Assembly (NCBI GenBank): GCA_022496805.1
Contig: CM040087.1
Span: 30,590,253 to 30,654,252 of the forward strand
Length of the DNA stretch: 64,000 nt
Direction of reading: 5' to 3'
DNA from: Pohlia nutans
Taxonomy: Eukaryota > Streptophyta > Bryopsida > Bryales > Mniaceae
The notes under the pieces were generated by a model, which searched no databases, was not told where the DNA came from, and was given only the letters and a program-made list of their open reading frames with translations. Shown here one piece after another: positions 46,671-58,289 of this stretch. Both the position numbers and the translations under genes were made by a program. Numbering within the stretch: the first letter of the stretch is position 1; the number at the start of each line of letters is the position of its first letter.

Positions 46671-46906
46671 AAGTCATCTGTCCAGTGGGTTGGTGGAGAG
46701 GATGTTGTATCATAGTTATGTGGTCCGGGTTCGATTCCTGTGAAGGCCCGTTGAAGCAGTAATGTGATATGGTGACTTGACACTGCTAGTGAATTGTTCA
46801 TAGGCAGGAAAGTTGTACCACCAATCAGCCCTATCCTACTATCTGAGACAAGATCTTAAAAAAGTGGCTTTAAGCCGCTTTCCCATATATGGGTTTTTTT
46901 TTTTTT
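46671..46906 (+). mobile_element. tRNA-derived SINE candidate
   Basis: Contains a perfect B-box-like GGTTCGATTCC at 46728-46738 and an A-box-like TGGGTTGGTGGAG about 40 bases upstream, the spacing of an internal pol III promoter. Then 170 bases of non-tRNA body, a GTGGCTTTAAGCCGC hairpin and a terminal T run. Plant SINEs of the Au type end in T. Target duplication not found. Confidence 0.55.
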
Positions 46907-46970
46907 AAAATTTTAAATTAAAATTTTAAATTTTTTTTTTATCTTCTTTCCAGGAGGTTAAGTTTTTTTT

Positions 46971-47008
<38 letters not shown>

Positions 47009-48174
47009 TGCATTAGGGAAATCCAGTATGATGTATGTTAGCTGATTAATCTAATTAATTTTTTTTTAATTTTTTTTTAAAGTTGGTTATTTTTAGGAAG
47101 TAATATCTTGCGGGAAAGTTGTTTGGTTTAGTTACTTTTGAGGCCATATTTCTAAAGTTAATGGTTTTTGGACATCCAACCTTATTGGAGCTTGGAAGTC
47201 CACATTTGGACCAATGATCTCGCTTAGACTTTACTAGGGCAGCATGCCACATCACGCCAGAAGCAGTCCGGGCAGTTTCACGAAAGAGTTCCAATACATC
47301 ACAACAAATTTGTGTTAAGATGAACGTTGCCATTGATACGATCTCTCTTCTAAACATCTTTGTGATCCTAGAAATGCTAAACTCTTAAAGGACATACCAA
47401 GTCCCATGGGCTTTTTGGTATCATGGGAGAATCTTGCTCATAACTTCTACTTCGTTGATTCAAATCAAGTTCTTAAAATGCTAAATTGAACATATTTGTG
47501 AGGGATCCATATGTCTTTAGAACAAAACCATAGTAAAATTTAGAAATAATCATGCTTAAAGTGGAGTCTAAAGGAGATTTTGGATGTGGGGATCATGAAA
47601 ATCATGTCCTTTACGGAGTACGGTCAACCAGTGCATCACCTCCGGTTTAAACGCAATACCATAGGCAACTAGCAGGTTTGTCAACTCATTGCCGAATATT
47701 TATTTAAAGTAGGAAAACAATGTTTGGCAAATGAAATTTAATTACTCCAAATTTCTACTTAAAAAAAAAGATTGAAATTCGGCCATAACTGAGTAGTTTG
47801 TTAAAGGTGTATGCGAATGAATTGCACTTCCCAAATGTAGGTTGCAAAGTGGGTAGAGCCTTGTGCTTTATCCAAAATTCATTGCACTAGTGCCAAGTGA
47901 ACAATGAATGTGGGATATGTAGAACTCCACTCACTTCTTGCTCCCTCTTAATCACTGGTTAGACTCCTCTACAAAAATGGGCTTAATTTAAGCATAAGTC
48001 TTTCAAATTACAAAATTATTTTTAGAGGTAAAAGTTTACTTGATTGTGCAAGTATTGTTAGTTGAAAAATACTCAAAATAAGTAAGTCTACTATGCACAA
48101 TTGAACCTTGAAAGTCTAATTACAACACATTTTCCTCTCATTCAACTCATGCACATTCTTCACAACCTTACTGA
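46907..48174. other. Intergenic with poly-T tracts
   Basis: Long T runs near 46970-47010. ATTTTAAATTAAAATTTTAAAT palindromic stretch near 46905-46930. 47385-47480 is an inverted copy of a segment near 21900-22000. No gene seen. Confidence 0.45.
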
Positions 48175-48600
48175 ATAAACACGCAATTCGCTATTTATGC
48201 ACTTGGTCAAGTGCGCTCATTTCATAAACATATTTGATTTAAAAAAAAACCGGTTAAAAAGTTCTCTAAAAAACATCAATGTTGTCTTTCTTCAACTGAA
48301 TCCCATACATTGTAAACAAATAATTATTTTAATTATTTTTTATTCTTATCTTTATCTTTTCTTTTATATTTTCTTTCATCTTTTCTTTTTCAACTTGATT
48401 TCTTTCTTGTCTTCTTTCTTGTCTCCCTCTTGTCTTTCTTTTGTCTTTCTTCATGTCTTCCTTTTTGTCTTCCTTGTCTTTTTTTTCTTCTACTTTTTCT
48501 TCAGTTGTGGCCGTTGAACCCTAAACAATGGGAGCAAACCCCCCCCCTCCCCCCCCCAAAAAAAAAAAGTAAAAAAAGTTTTTCTTTTTTTCTTTTTTTT

Positions 48601-50084
48601 TGGCTTTGTACTGCTATTTATCTTGTAATATAACCACGATGTATTGTCTTTGACTACACTTGGTTTTTTGCACTTAAACAGTACTAGCTTTGGCTTGCTT
48701 TAATTTAGCACCATATGATTATCAAGTAAATGGACCAGAGTTGCTTGGCTTTCTTCCAACCATGTCACTAACTTACCTAAGTAGTTGAGTTTTCTACCAA
48801 GTTAGTGAATGTCTTGATTATGTTGGCTTGCTTTAATTTAGCGCCATATGACTATCAAGTTAATGGACCAAAGTTGCTTGGCCTTCTTCCAACCATGTCA
48901 CTAACTTACCTAAGTAGTTAAGTTTTCTACCCAGTTAGTGAGATGTCTTGATTTTGTTGGCTTGCTTTAATTTAGCGCCATATGACTATCAAGTTAATGA
49001 ACCAGAGTTGTTTGGCCTTCTTTCAGCCATGTCACTAATTTACCTAAGTAGTTGAGTTTTCTACCTAGTTAGTGATTGTTGTGATTATGTTGGCTCTAAA
49101 ATCCCTCCGCTCCCTCCCTACTCAAACAATTAATTATTCTAGGCTGATTAAGGGGTTTTGAATTCTTACCTAAGTTTATTAAATGGCCTCCTCGGGGTTG
49201 GTGCCTTCAAGGCGAGCCTGCGTGCGTGTATGCATGCACCAGCGAGCCTTTTTAAACCCTCGCCCAGCCTCCAATCCTCACAGTCTTTAGCCGATCCATG
49301 GCTCCTTCGTCACTGTGAGTTTCTTGCTCTTCTTCACTGAGGGTTTCTTGCCCTTAGTAATTGCGTCTAGTGCTTGGCGACGTTGTGTGAGAGGAATGTC
49401 GGAGTTATAGTAATTCTGGCCTGGGATTTCGAAAGTTGTTTGGACAAGCCTACACTGCTCTCCAACATGGAGGGTTCGCCTTTATCGAGCCAGGTTCATG
49501 AAGTTTTGTGATTTGATTGATGATCTATGCTTTTCTTGCTTTGTTGTATGTTGATTTTGGTTCCTGGACTTGTGATTGCAATAACACGCTGAAGCTACCT
49601 GAAGACACCTCGTATGCGCATTTTAACCCCCGTTTGTGCCATTGGATTGTATGGGTACAGGTGAGGGTGGCTTCCTCTTGTTCTTTCCTTATGATTCTAC
49701 AACAAATTGCGCAAGAATTGTGGAAGAATGGTTTCTTCCCTTTAAGCTTTTAGGAATCGTCATTCACAGCGTGCTTTTATGCAGAGCTTTTGTGACTCTT
49801 TTGTAAAGCTTTTGTGACTATTTTGTAAAGCTTTTTGTACCTTTTATGCAAAGCTTCTGTCTATTATGTTTATAACCTGGTTGCTCAATTACTTGTATAT
49901 CTCAGTTCATGAAAGGTTTATATTGAGCTTTCTTGATTTTTGTCTTTAAAAAGCCTTGTCTTGATGTGACTCTGCTCTAGAAGCTCCATGCTTTGCACTG
50001 CTTTATACTAGTTTTATTCCTTGCCAGCCTAATATAGCTTAGTTTAGATAAAGACATTGAATTAATATGCTTTGAAAGGAGATG
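48601..50084 (+). mobile_element. 1.5 kb insertion in the left arm of the inverted repeat
   Basis: This segment has no counterpart in the right arm, where the flanking blocks are directly joined near 51230. It starts with three tandem 133-base repeats and ends with AAAGCTTTTGTGACT-type short repeats. The middle (49170-49320) looks like a plant promoter and first exon: GC-rich, TTTTTAAACC, then ATGGCTCCTTCGTCACT followed by GTGAGT. It may be a captured gene start or an independent element; no terminal repeats or target duplication were identified. Confidence 0.5.
48692..49093. repeat. Tandem repeat, 3 x about 133 bp
   Basis: Units start GGCTTGCTTTAATTTAGC at 48692, 48825 and 48959 and share CCATATGA, CTATCAAGT, CTAACTTACCTAAGTAGTT. 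Divergence is low (a few substitutions per unit), so the array is recent. Confidence 0.92.
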
Positions 50085-51630
50085 TTCCGAAAAAGCGTTT
50101 TTTTTTTTTGGTTGGCCATGAGGTGATGCTGAACCCTAAATGGCAACCGCCAAAAAAAAAAAAAAAAAAAAAAATTCTTCTTCTGGTTGGCTATGGGGTG
50201 CTGCTAAACCCTAAATGGCGGCCGCCCAAAAAAAAAAGAAGGTTTTTTTTGTTTTGGACTTTTTTCAAAATTTACTATTTTTAGCCTTTGGGTGCGCGGC
50301 CGCGCACCCAAAGACCCTCCTATCTCCCTCTCATCGTCTTCTCCTCTCCTCACATATAAGGTGGTTACCCCATTTCCAACTGGCTCCTTTTACCAACAGC
50401 TAGGGGCATTACCCACAATCAATGCTCCAACGGTGTTGGTTGTAGCATGAGTTACAGTTGGTAATGGGTTCTCTCTTGTTGGTTTTAGTATGTGTAAGTG
50501 TGGTTATGGATTCTTTGTTGTTAGTTCAAGCATCTTTAGTGTGTGCAATACAAATCTTCTTTAGACAGAAAGAGGTGTACCTATATGACGTGAATGGGAT
50601 GCGTCATACTTCAACTTTGAAAATTTGTAAGTAATTCATTCTTCACCCAAAAATTATGTTTCAACTTGTGTTGGAATCTAATTCTTCTTGCCTATCTCTA
50701 AAAAAATTTAACACTAAATAATTTCAATGCCTCATATCCGTATTTCTTATTCAGTTGGGAATGGAGTAACCACCTTATAGAGGAGAGGAGAGGGATGGGA
50801 GAGGGAGTAGGAGAATGATGGAAGAGACCCTCTCCTCTCCCCTATATATATATGAGGAGAGGGGAGGGAGATGGAGAGGAGATGAACGTAGAGAGGGAGA
50901 TGAAGATGGAGAGAGAGAGATGAAGATGGATAGGGAGATGTAGAGGAAGATGAAGATGTAAAGGGAGATTGAAGGGTCTTTGGGTGCGCGGCCGCGCACC
51001 AAGAGGCTAAAAATAGTAAATGTTGAAAAAAGTCCAATTTTTTATTTATTATTTATTATTTATTTTATTTTATTTTATTTTAATTTTTTTTGGGCGGCCG
51101 CCATTTAGCACCCCACGGCCAACCAGCAGAAGAAAAAAAAAGTTTTTTTTTTTTGGTGGCTGCCATTTAAGGTTCAGCAGCACCTCATGGCCAACCAAAA
51201 AAAAAAAAAAAACTTTTTTTACATTTTTTTTTTTTTGGGGTTTGCTCCCATTGTTTAGGGTTTAGCGGCCACAGCTGAAGAAAAAGTAGAAGAAAAAAAA
51301 GACAAGGAAGACAAAAAGGAAGACATGAAGAAAGACAAAAGAAAGACAAGAGGGAGACAAGAAAGAAGACAAGAAAGAAGACAAGAAAGAAGACAAGAAA
51401 GAAATCAAGTTGAAAAAGAAAAGATGAAAGAAAATATAAAAGAAAAGATAAAGATAAGAATAAAAAATAATTAAAATAATTATTTGTTTACAATGTATGG
51501 GATTGAAGAAAGACAACAATCGTCATTTTTTAAGAAAAAAAGTTAGACAAAAAAATTATGCACCCGAGGACCAAGTGCATGATTATATGGCCAAGTGCGT
51601 AAATAGCGAATTGTGTGTTAATATTGTTCA

Positions 51631-53960
51631 TATCTCATGCATAAACACTTCAAATCACAAAACTCTTTTTGGAGGTAGAAGATGAACCGGCCTTCTAAAT
51701 TTTCTTAGTTAATTTTTTTTCAAAATAAGACCATTTTCTATGCTCGATTGTGCACCAAAATCTATAGTAAAATATGGTGTAATGAGAATTCACATGGGGT
51801 GGCAAGTTCTTATCCCATATCATTTGGACGTGACTTGGAGTGAATTTGATTACAAAAGCTCTTTCTTCTCTACCAACACACACTTGATTATCCTAATTAT
51901 ACTAAAAGATATGGAAAGTGGTAATTTCTCAACATTTTGACAATCTAAAAATAAATTTCATGAAATTCGACAAAAATTGCTTGTAATTTCCAAAAATTTG
52001 GCATGTTATTTTTTATTTATTTATAGAGTTGTGATGAAGAGGGATTGAACTCCAAACCCTTCGGGTCAAAAGTATGGAGCACTCTGGCTGAAATCAGCCT
52101 ACTGGTGCGTTAGTCCAGTGTATGTCACCATACAACGCTGTTGATTAAGTACCTTGTAATTTCAATTATATATAGAAGTTAATCTAACATTCAACTGCCT
52201 CTCTGAATCTCGTTTTAACTTTTGAACAAGCTAGCTGTTAGTTAACTCCACCATCTAGTTGGTTGCAAAGCTATCAACAAAGAAAAGAGTTGTGCTGATA
52301 ATAACAGTGCTCACGAAACAACCTCAACCTCCATCGCTCATCTAAAGAGTTCATTTGAATGTACCCTGATTCATTTCATCTTTGGCTCTCCACAATGACA
52401 GTAACCCACATTTCTACCACTTTGCATGTACTTTACCATCAGAGTCTGAATTTCAGACAAGCTGGAAACAAGTTCCTATTGAAAGTTGTTGAAGAAGACT
52501 GTATTCAGAATGTATTAGAATGAGCTCAATAAGCATGCGCAACTAATGAGAAATTATTGGAGTATTATACGTGTGATTATAAATATAAGCAATGTACATA
52601 GTACATTCATGTCCTTGAATCAAGTATAATCATGTCTCTAAAAGATACATAGAACACATCCAAAAAGTTACCAAAAGCCTGGGGGTGTACCTATACTTAA
52701 TTTATGCATACACATGCGAGAACATAGTATTTAATGTTTGGGGAGGGGGGGGGGGGGGGTCATTGTATATTTTTCACCCTATAAGTAGCTAAATTTTAGC
52801 TAGCATAATTTTAATCACCCTGTCTTATTTATAATTAGTATAATTTTCTGTGAACAAATTGCGCATACATTATAGTGTGATAACCAAGCCTACACTATGT
52901 TGTGATGACCCATACAACTAGCATGGAAGTAGCATACTTTCTACCACAATGTACAACCAACATACATTCGCAATCAACTTCAGCATACAACCAACATACA
53001 TTACAACCAACATATAGCAAGCATACAAACAATTGGTGTCTTTGGAATACATTCACCTTCAACATACACCAACATTTTAACTCAAACATACCCATTTAAA
53101 CATAGCAGCATAAACATACACAATTCAACAATACTAGTATAAAAAATTACTCTATATTAAACAAGCATTCAAACATACATGCAAATTAAACATATACTTG
53201 AATCCAACCATACATTTGGGTGATTGCAAGCTATAGTTTACCAAGTGGGGGATGCAACTAGTGCAGCTAAAACCCGTGCAACTTGTGTACTAGTGGTGTA
53301 GTGTGCACCTCTCAACTTTTAATTAGATTAAAAAGTTCACCATTCAAAATAGGATTTATGCTAATACTTCTTCTTTAGTGCTTGTTAAGTTCATTTCAAG
53401 ACTCAAATGGGCTATACTCAACAACCTTTTTTGTTTTTTACCCACCAAAGGCAATTAGAGCCTATTTTACATAACCTCCATAGCTAGCTTTTATGAAAAA
53501 TGTATTTTGTATCACACCTTTGAAATTGGACCATTAAGGTAGAGGGCTCCAAAACCAACACGGTTCTAATTCCAACAAAATCTAGGCACAATAATCATCC
53601 TAGAAACTAAATCTAGGTAGACCATAGATAGCTTATCATTTTGATCAACATCCAATAAGAGCTCTATGATGTGCCTAGATTTGTGTTCTAAAATAAATGC
53701 ATGGTCTAGATTCTGTTGGAATTAGGACCCTGTTGGTTTTGGAGCCCTCTACCTTATTGTATTTCCAAAAAAAAAAATCCCAACAAAATTTTTAACTGCA
53801 CGAAAAAATCAAAAACCAAAAACATCATGAAACAATTAATTAAAAATTAAGTAAGCGTACTACCCAAAAGCAAATATAGTAGCTTTGTATGCACTGGTGG
53901 TAAGTTGCTATAAATTTGTGAAGTTTAAATTTGACCCCTTTCTAGTATTTTCCATATTCT
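51631..53960. other. Intergenic with small repeats
   Basis: 17-base G run near 52743-52759. ACAACCAACATACATT units repeat near 52950-53020. The pair GAGGGCTCCAAAACCAACA (about 53544) and GTTGGTTTTGGAGCCCTCT (about 53733) forms an inverted repeat enclosing ATCTAGGCACA / TGTGCCTAGAT: a MITE-like hairpin of about 220 bp (53533-53753) with AATAAGGTAGAGGGCTCC / ACCATTAAGGTAGAGGGC ends. No gene. Confidence 0.5.
53533..53753. mobile_element. MITE-like hairpin element
   Basis: Left end TTAAGGTAGAGGGCTCCAAA and right end (inverted) ATAAGGTAGAGGGCTCCAAA, with pairing continuing through ACCAACA, GTCCTAATTCCAACA-like sequence and ATCTAGGCACA near the centre. About 221 bp, essentially all inverted repeat. 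Confidence 0.65.
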
Positions 53961-54794
53961 TTAACCCCTAAACGGCCATAGTCATTTTCAATGATGTGGT
54001 TGTATAAAAAGGGGAAGCCAAAAGATCTTTTGCTATTGAAAGGTTATGAGGATGATTGTGAATTCACTGTTGAATCATGATGTCATGTTCCATGTGGTGG
54101 ATTGTGAAAAAATTGAGATTCATTGACCGCATAGATGCAAAGATTATGATGATGTAATGCGTATTGCTTTTTTGTTATTTAATTTTGTGGATTTGCAACG
54201 AGTCAATTAGTTGCGGATTTATATAAAATTCAAATTTTGCTTGGGGAAAGTGAAATTTTGGGGAATGATAGCTCGTTGATACGCAATAAACATGTATGAA
54301 AATCATATACATTTGAGGCATACAACATAACTTGTTGAACTTCAAAGTAACATGTTCTTTAGGCAGTTCTTGGAGATGACCGAACAAACCGGTTACATAT
54401 ACTAGCAACTCGCTTCCAACATTGGCTTCAATTGTCACAACGTCACCAAGTGCAAATCACAAGAACAGACGGCAAAAACCTATTCTCATAACATCCAAAC
54501 TCTAAACATTTAACTTATACATTGCGATAATGAAACCAAACAATTTCACAAGTACAACTTGTTGTCGAACTGGGCATTGAGCTAACCAAAGACAAAGATC
54601 CACCACTAATCCTCCTGCCACCTCGAAACGGATTCACACAACCCTAATTACTGGTATTCACCAATTTGATGCACACACCAATCCGGTTTATTATCACATT
54701 ATAGGCATTCAATCAATATGCACATGATTATACAAAGCTCTCCAATAATGTAACAATTTATAGTGTTGCATGTAAAAGTGAGATGAAAAAGTCA
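53961..54794. other. Lone TTAACCCCTAAACG end and unassigned sequence
   Basis: TTAACCCCTAAACGGCCATAG at 53961 is a typical left end, but no matching right end is clear; the candidate at 56541 (CAGGTGTTTAGGGGTTAA) would give a 2.6 kb element containing the nested 54795-55350 copy. The minus-strand stretch 54175-54438 reads TIEANVGSELLVYVTGLFGH and looks coding, unrecognised. Confidence 0.35.
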
Positions 54795-55350
54795 TTAACC
54801 CCTAACCATGCATATTTTGCATGATGTACGGATTTGAACTCTGATTTCTCATACATCATGCACTTTTTGCAGTGTAGATTTTTTATTGAAACTTTTGTGG
54901 GAAATTAGCTTCGTGCATGTGTGATCCAATTAGAAAGGGGATGATTTGTGAAATTTATATGCTTCATTTCATGTTGTAGTGTTCCACCCAAAATTTCAAA
55001 GATTCTAATCTAAAAGTGCTCTTGAAAAAGTCAACTACTAAAATTAAGCATCCAAAAAATCTCCAAAAATCACTACACTTAGAGTATTACATTTCAACCC
55101 ATCCCACAAAATTCATTATTAGATTGTCAATATCTTATTCGTAATCATATTACAAAAGAGCTTTAAATTTTAAGTTTGAAAATTTATACACAAATATTGG
55201 TGATAGCAATCACAAATCTAACCGTATGGATAGAATCTAAAATGCATAATGTACAACTTTGATTCATTCATCAAGTTGAAAATATCACTCTTATAATGCA
55301 TCTTTGAAAAACTGCCAAATTTGAAAAGGGTGATAACGTTTAGGGGTTAA
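54795..55350 (-). mobile_element. TTAA element, family C (556 bp)
   Basis: Starts TTAACCCCTAACCATGCATA and ends TGATAACGTTTAGGGGTTAA. Inverted relative to 32479-33075 and similar along its length. Non-coding. Confidence 0.9.
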
Positions 55351-58103
55351 AGTCAGTTGGCCAATCCGTTCCACACTAGTCAGCTCCTTATTATCACAAC
55401 TTCTTTTGAAACAACAAAGTGTGTTTAGTGAGATTTAGTGAGAGATTTAGTGAGGATTTAGTAAGAGAACAAAGCATGTGATATTACAGAGATTGATATT
55501 AGAGAAAGGTAAGAATGCAAGAAATTCCAAAACTCAAAAAAAACATTCACATTCTTGTCTTCCGAAGACACATTTAGAAACTTAGAGCCATTCACTTAAT
55601 GCAGAAACACTGTCCGGATACATTCTACAAGTGTCGGATCCGACAGTTCACAATTGCACCCTTTCAGTAGCAGTCCATTCGGAACACACATTCGGAACAC
55701 ACTTTGCCAGCCTCACTATATCAACTCCGATTCAACAATATTGTACAAGCATCAAGCCAGCATGAGCAAATCGCTTATCCTATGGGATGCTTACGAACTC
55801 AGATCCAAAAATTGCATGTGTCGCAATCAACACTCTCTGAGAGGCTCTTGTGCTACTCAAAAATCTGGGGCAATGAGTAACTCAACGAACAAAACTAAAA
55901 GCATGTTTTTTTCTTCACGGAGCCAAATTCTCGAGATGTGGCTCACAAATTGTCAGCATTTTGAATTGTCTAGGGTTTGAACTGCTGAGGTTGAGCAGTG
56001 AGGTTGAATTTTGGAACGGCGGTGCAATTAAGTGTTGGCCCTTTTCCCTCCGCACTACCTCCGCACTACCTCCACAACACAACCCAAAAGCGATAACAAT
56101 CTATTTCTCACCCTAACTCTAAAAAGATTGTCACATTTCTAGGCTTTTGCAAATCACAAGATGTAGCTCACGTATCTGTACATATTTGTGCGATGGAAAA
56201 GAGAGAAATGAAATCATACCTATCTTCATAAAAACTCCAAAACGTGCTAAAATTCCTCGAGCGTCCAGAGCACAAATATTTGACAATACGTAGGAACCGG
56301 GAAGGGCCGGTATTTAGGTCATCAACCTCTGTAACTACCATGTCACAAGTTCATATACGTTGACGTTTTAATTTTTTCCTGGCGCATAATCAACGTAACT
56401 GCACATCTTGAAGGATTTTTGTGTTCTTGTAATGAACATTTACAATTCCCTAGTTAACATTAAGTCAAAATCATGGGATCCAAATAAAGTAATAAAATTA
56501 TTCTTCGACACAATATGTCCACGCAGGTGTTTAGGGGTTAAAGGTCTAGAGAGCCCTTTCCGACCAGTAATATACAACAATATTCCATTGTATTTAGCAT
56601 GGTTCCACACTTCCTATGGATTTAAGATGAAAAGTGAAGTTAAAATTCACGTCGACATGATTTTAATGAGCTATTGGGGTCTCAATTTGGAACTTTCTAT
56701 TTACAACAAATGTCAAATATATGCCAACGTATCTACTATCTCTATTAGCCCTTTATGGGTTAAGATAGAGAATTTAATACAAACAAGCCAATACTCTCTA
56801 TCTCCAAAACAAATAAGGCAACAAGAAAAGCACTCCTAAACAAGTTAGGTAGGAAATATAAACAAGTTAGGTAGGAAATAAATATAAAGAAGAAGACATC
56901 GCCTAAAAAATGAAGTACTAAATGTCAAGGCGCATTAATGCACCTCCACCCTTGCGCCTCAATTGAAAATTTAGCAATGCGCCTTGATTGAAAAAAGTAA
57001 AACTGCACTCTAAACCCTCAAATGGTCGTTGCAGATTGGAGCAAGTTTTAGCACTGCTCACATCCTTGATAATGCTGCCTCAAATGAAATCAAAACCTAA
57101 CCTGAAAACATAGATCCAACCAAAAGTTTGCCTAATCCTCACAAATCCTCCAAGTAGCGCACAAGTACAGAAAAGAGGCTAATCCTAAGAACAACCACAT
57201 CATCAAATACATCGTGAGAAAGAATGAATACCCTAGCAATGTAGGAGAATGAAAACCGTGTGGAGAGAATAAACCACGCATGAGAAGAATGAGCCATTCA
57301 TAGACAAAATGCCCTCTCCAGCATGTGAAAAATTTCCAAACCCTCGACCCAACCCATGACTCAATTTTCCATCCATATTCATGACTGCTTTTTAATTTCA
57401 TCGAGTTTATAACTTAGATTGCCTATTTATTATATACTGTCACTACTTACTTGCAAAATATACTGAACCTATATTAAGAAAAAGTCTAAATTTAATTACC
57501 TTTATGCTACTTTAGATGTAAATAAAATAAAATAAAAACCATTAAACCACTCTATGTATTATATATAAATCCAATGTCCACATTTACAGAACCCTATTGT
57601 AAATCTAAATGAAATATAATTTTTTTATGTCTTGAATAAAATCCACCCTACATTTTCTTACACGTGGTTTTCTACATAATTGCCAAGGCCCGCCCCTAAA
57701 CCAAAAGATTGTTTATATAGTCTCAAACTTTGACAAAGAAGTGGGTTACCATAGTTATGCTCTTTGAGGTTTAAAAAATCCAATTGTAAATTGCACTGCA
57801 TCACAAGACACTAAGACCACAGAAGATGGTCTCCATAGTTGAAAAAGTAGAAGCTTATCCGAAACAACAGAAAATATTAACGCTCCTCTGTTGATTAGAA
57901 CTCTGGATTTTCTAATAGTGAGTATTGCACGCCCGGCCACAGCCACAAAGTATCACAAAACTAGATATCAACTGAAATAGAAGCCCGATCTTCCACTCGA
58001 GCCAACAATGCTTTGTCATCGCATCCTCCACAAGAACATGTGTATATAGTCAACCTCGCAACACTGGAGCCTCTTCTCTTCCAACAAATAATCACAATCT
58101 TCA
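55351..58103. other. Intergenic, several unassigned coding-like stretches
   Basis: 55430-55465 has short GATTTAGTGA repeats. 55654-55980 is an open stretch without a recognised domain in a slightly GC-richer segment. TTAGGGGTTAA at 56531-56541 and TATGGGTTAA at 56754-56763 are isolated element-like ends. 57132-57401 minus is an open hydrophobic stretch, unrecognised. No supported gene. Confidence 0.35.
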
Positions 58104-58250
58104 CACTACTAGAAAATTCGATTGTTGATATGATTGCGTTGATCAAGTACACATTTTTATTGATTTGGTCGCGTTTTTGTCCAAATCAATAGAAAAGTGT
58201 CCTTGATCAACGTGACCAAATCAATATAATAGTTGGATTTTCTAGTAGTG
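58104..58250. mobile_element. Miniature CACTA element (147 bp)
   Basis: Starts CACTACTAGAAAATTCGATT and ends GGATTTTCTAGTAGTG. CACTACTAGAAAA is the classic plant CACTA (En/Spm) terminus. A three-base duplication TCA flanks it (58101-58103 and 58251-58253). The interior folds (GTTGATCAAG / CTTGATCAAC; TTGATTTGG / CCAAATCAA). Confidence 0.9.
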
Positions 58251-58289
58251 TCATTGCTATAGTTGGTGTGGTAACCAGAATCTAAAACG

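Larger units (their letters stand above)
48175..51630. mobile_element. Large inverted repeat (foldback-like element), left arm split
   Basis: Left arm parts 48175-48600 and 50085-50400 pair with right arm 51630-51230 and 51230-50750. Shared landmarks in opposite sense: GCAATTCGCTATTTA, CCATACATTGTAAACAAATA, the TCTTTC/GAAAGA-rich tract, ACCCTAAACAATGGGAGC, GGTTGGCCATGAGGTG, GGCGGCCGCC, the 28-base palindrome, and GTGGTTACCCCATTCC. The loop of about 350 bp lies at 50400-50750. The right arm has expanded GAGATGAAGATGGA tandem units near 50860-50970. Simple-sequence ORFs here are artefacts. Confidence 0.85.

Noticed and set aside
50072..51519. Hydrophobic or Lys-rich ORFs in the foldback arms
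   Set aside because: Produced by poly-purine/poly-pyrimidine tandem tracts and T/A runs; no codon pattern.
52020..52150. Minus-strand tRNA or tRNA-like SINE (GGAGTTCAATCC)
   Set aside because: The B-box-like match is imperfect and I could not find a fitting A box or cloverleaf.
56531..56763. TTAGGGGTTAA (56541) and ATGGGTTAA (56763) as ends of one small element
   Set aside because: Both read as right ends in the same sense and the bases between do not form inverted repeats; kept only as isolated ends.
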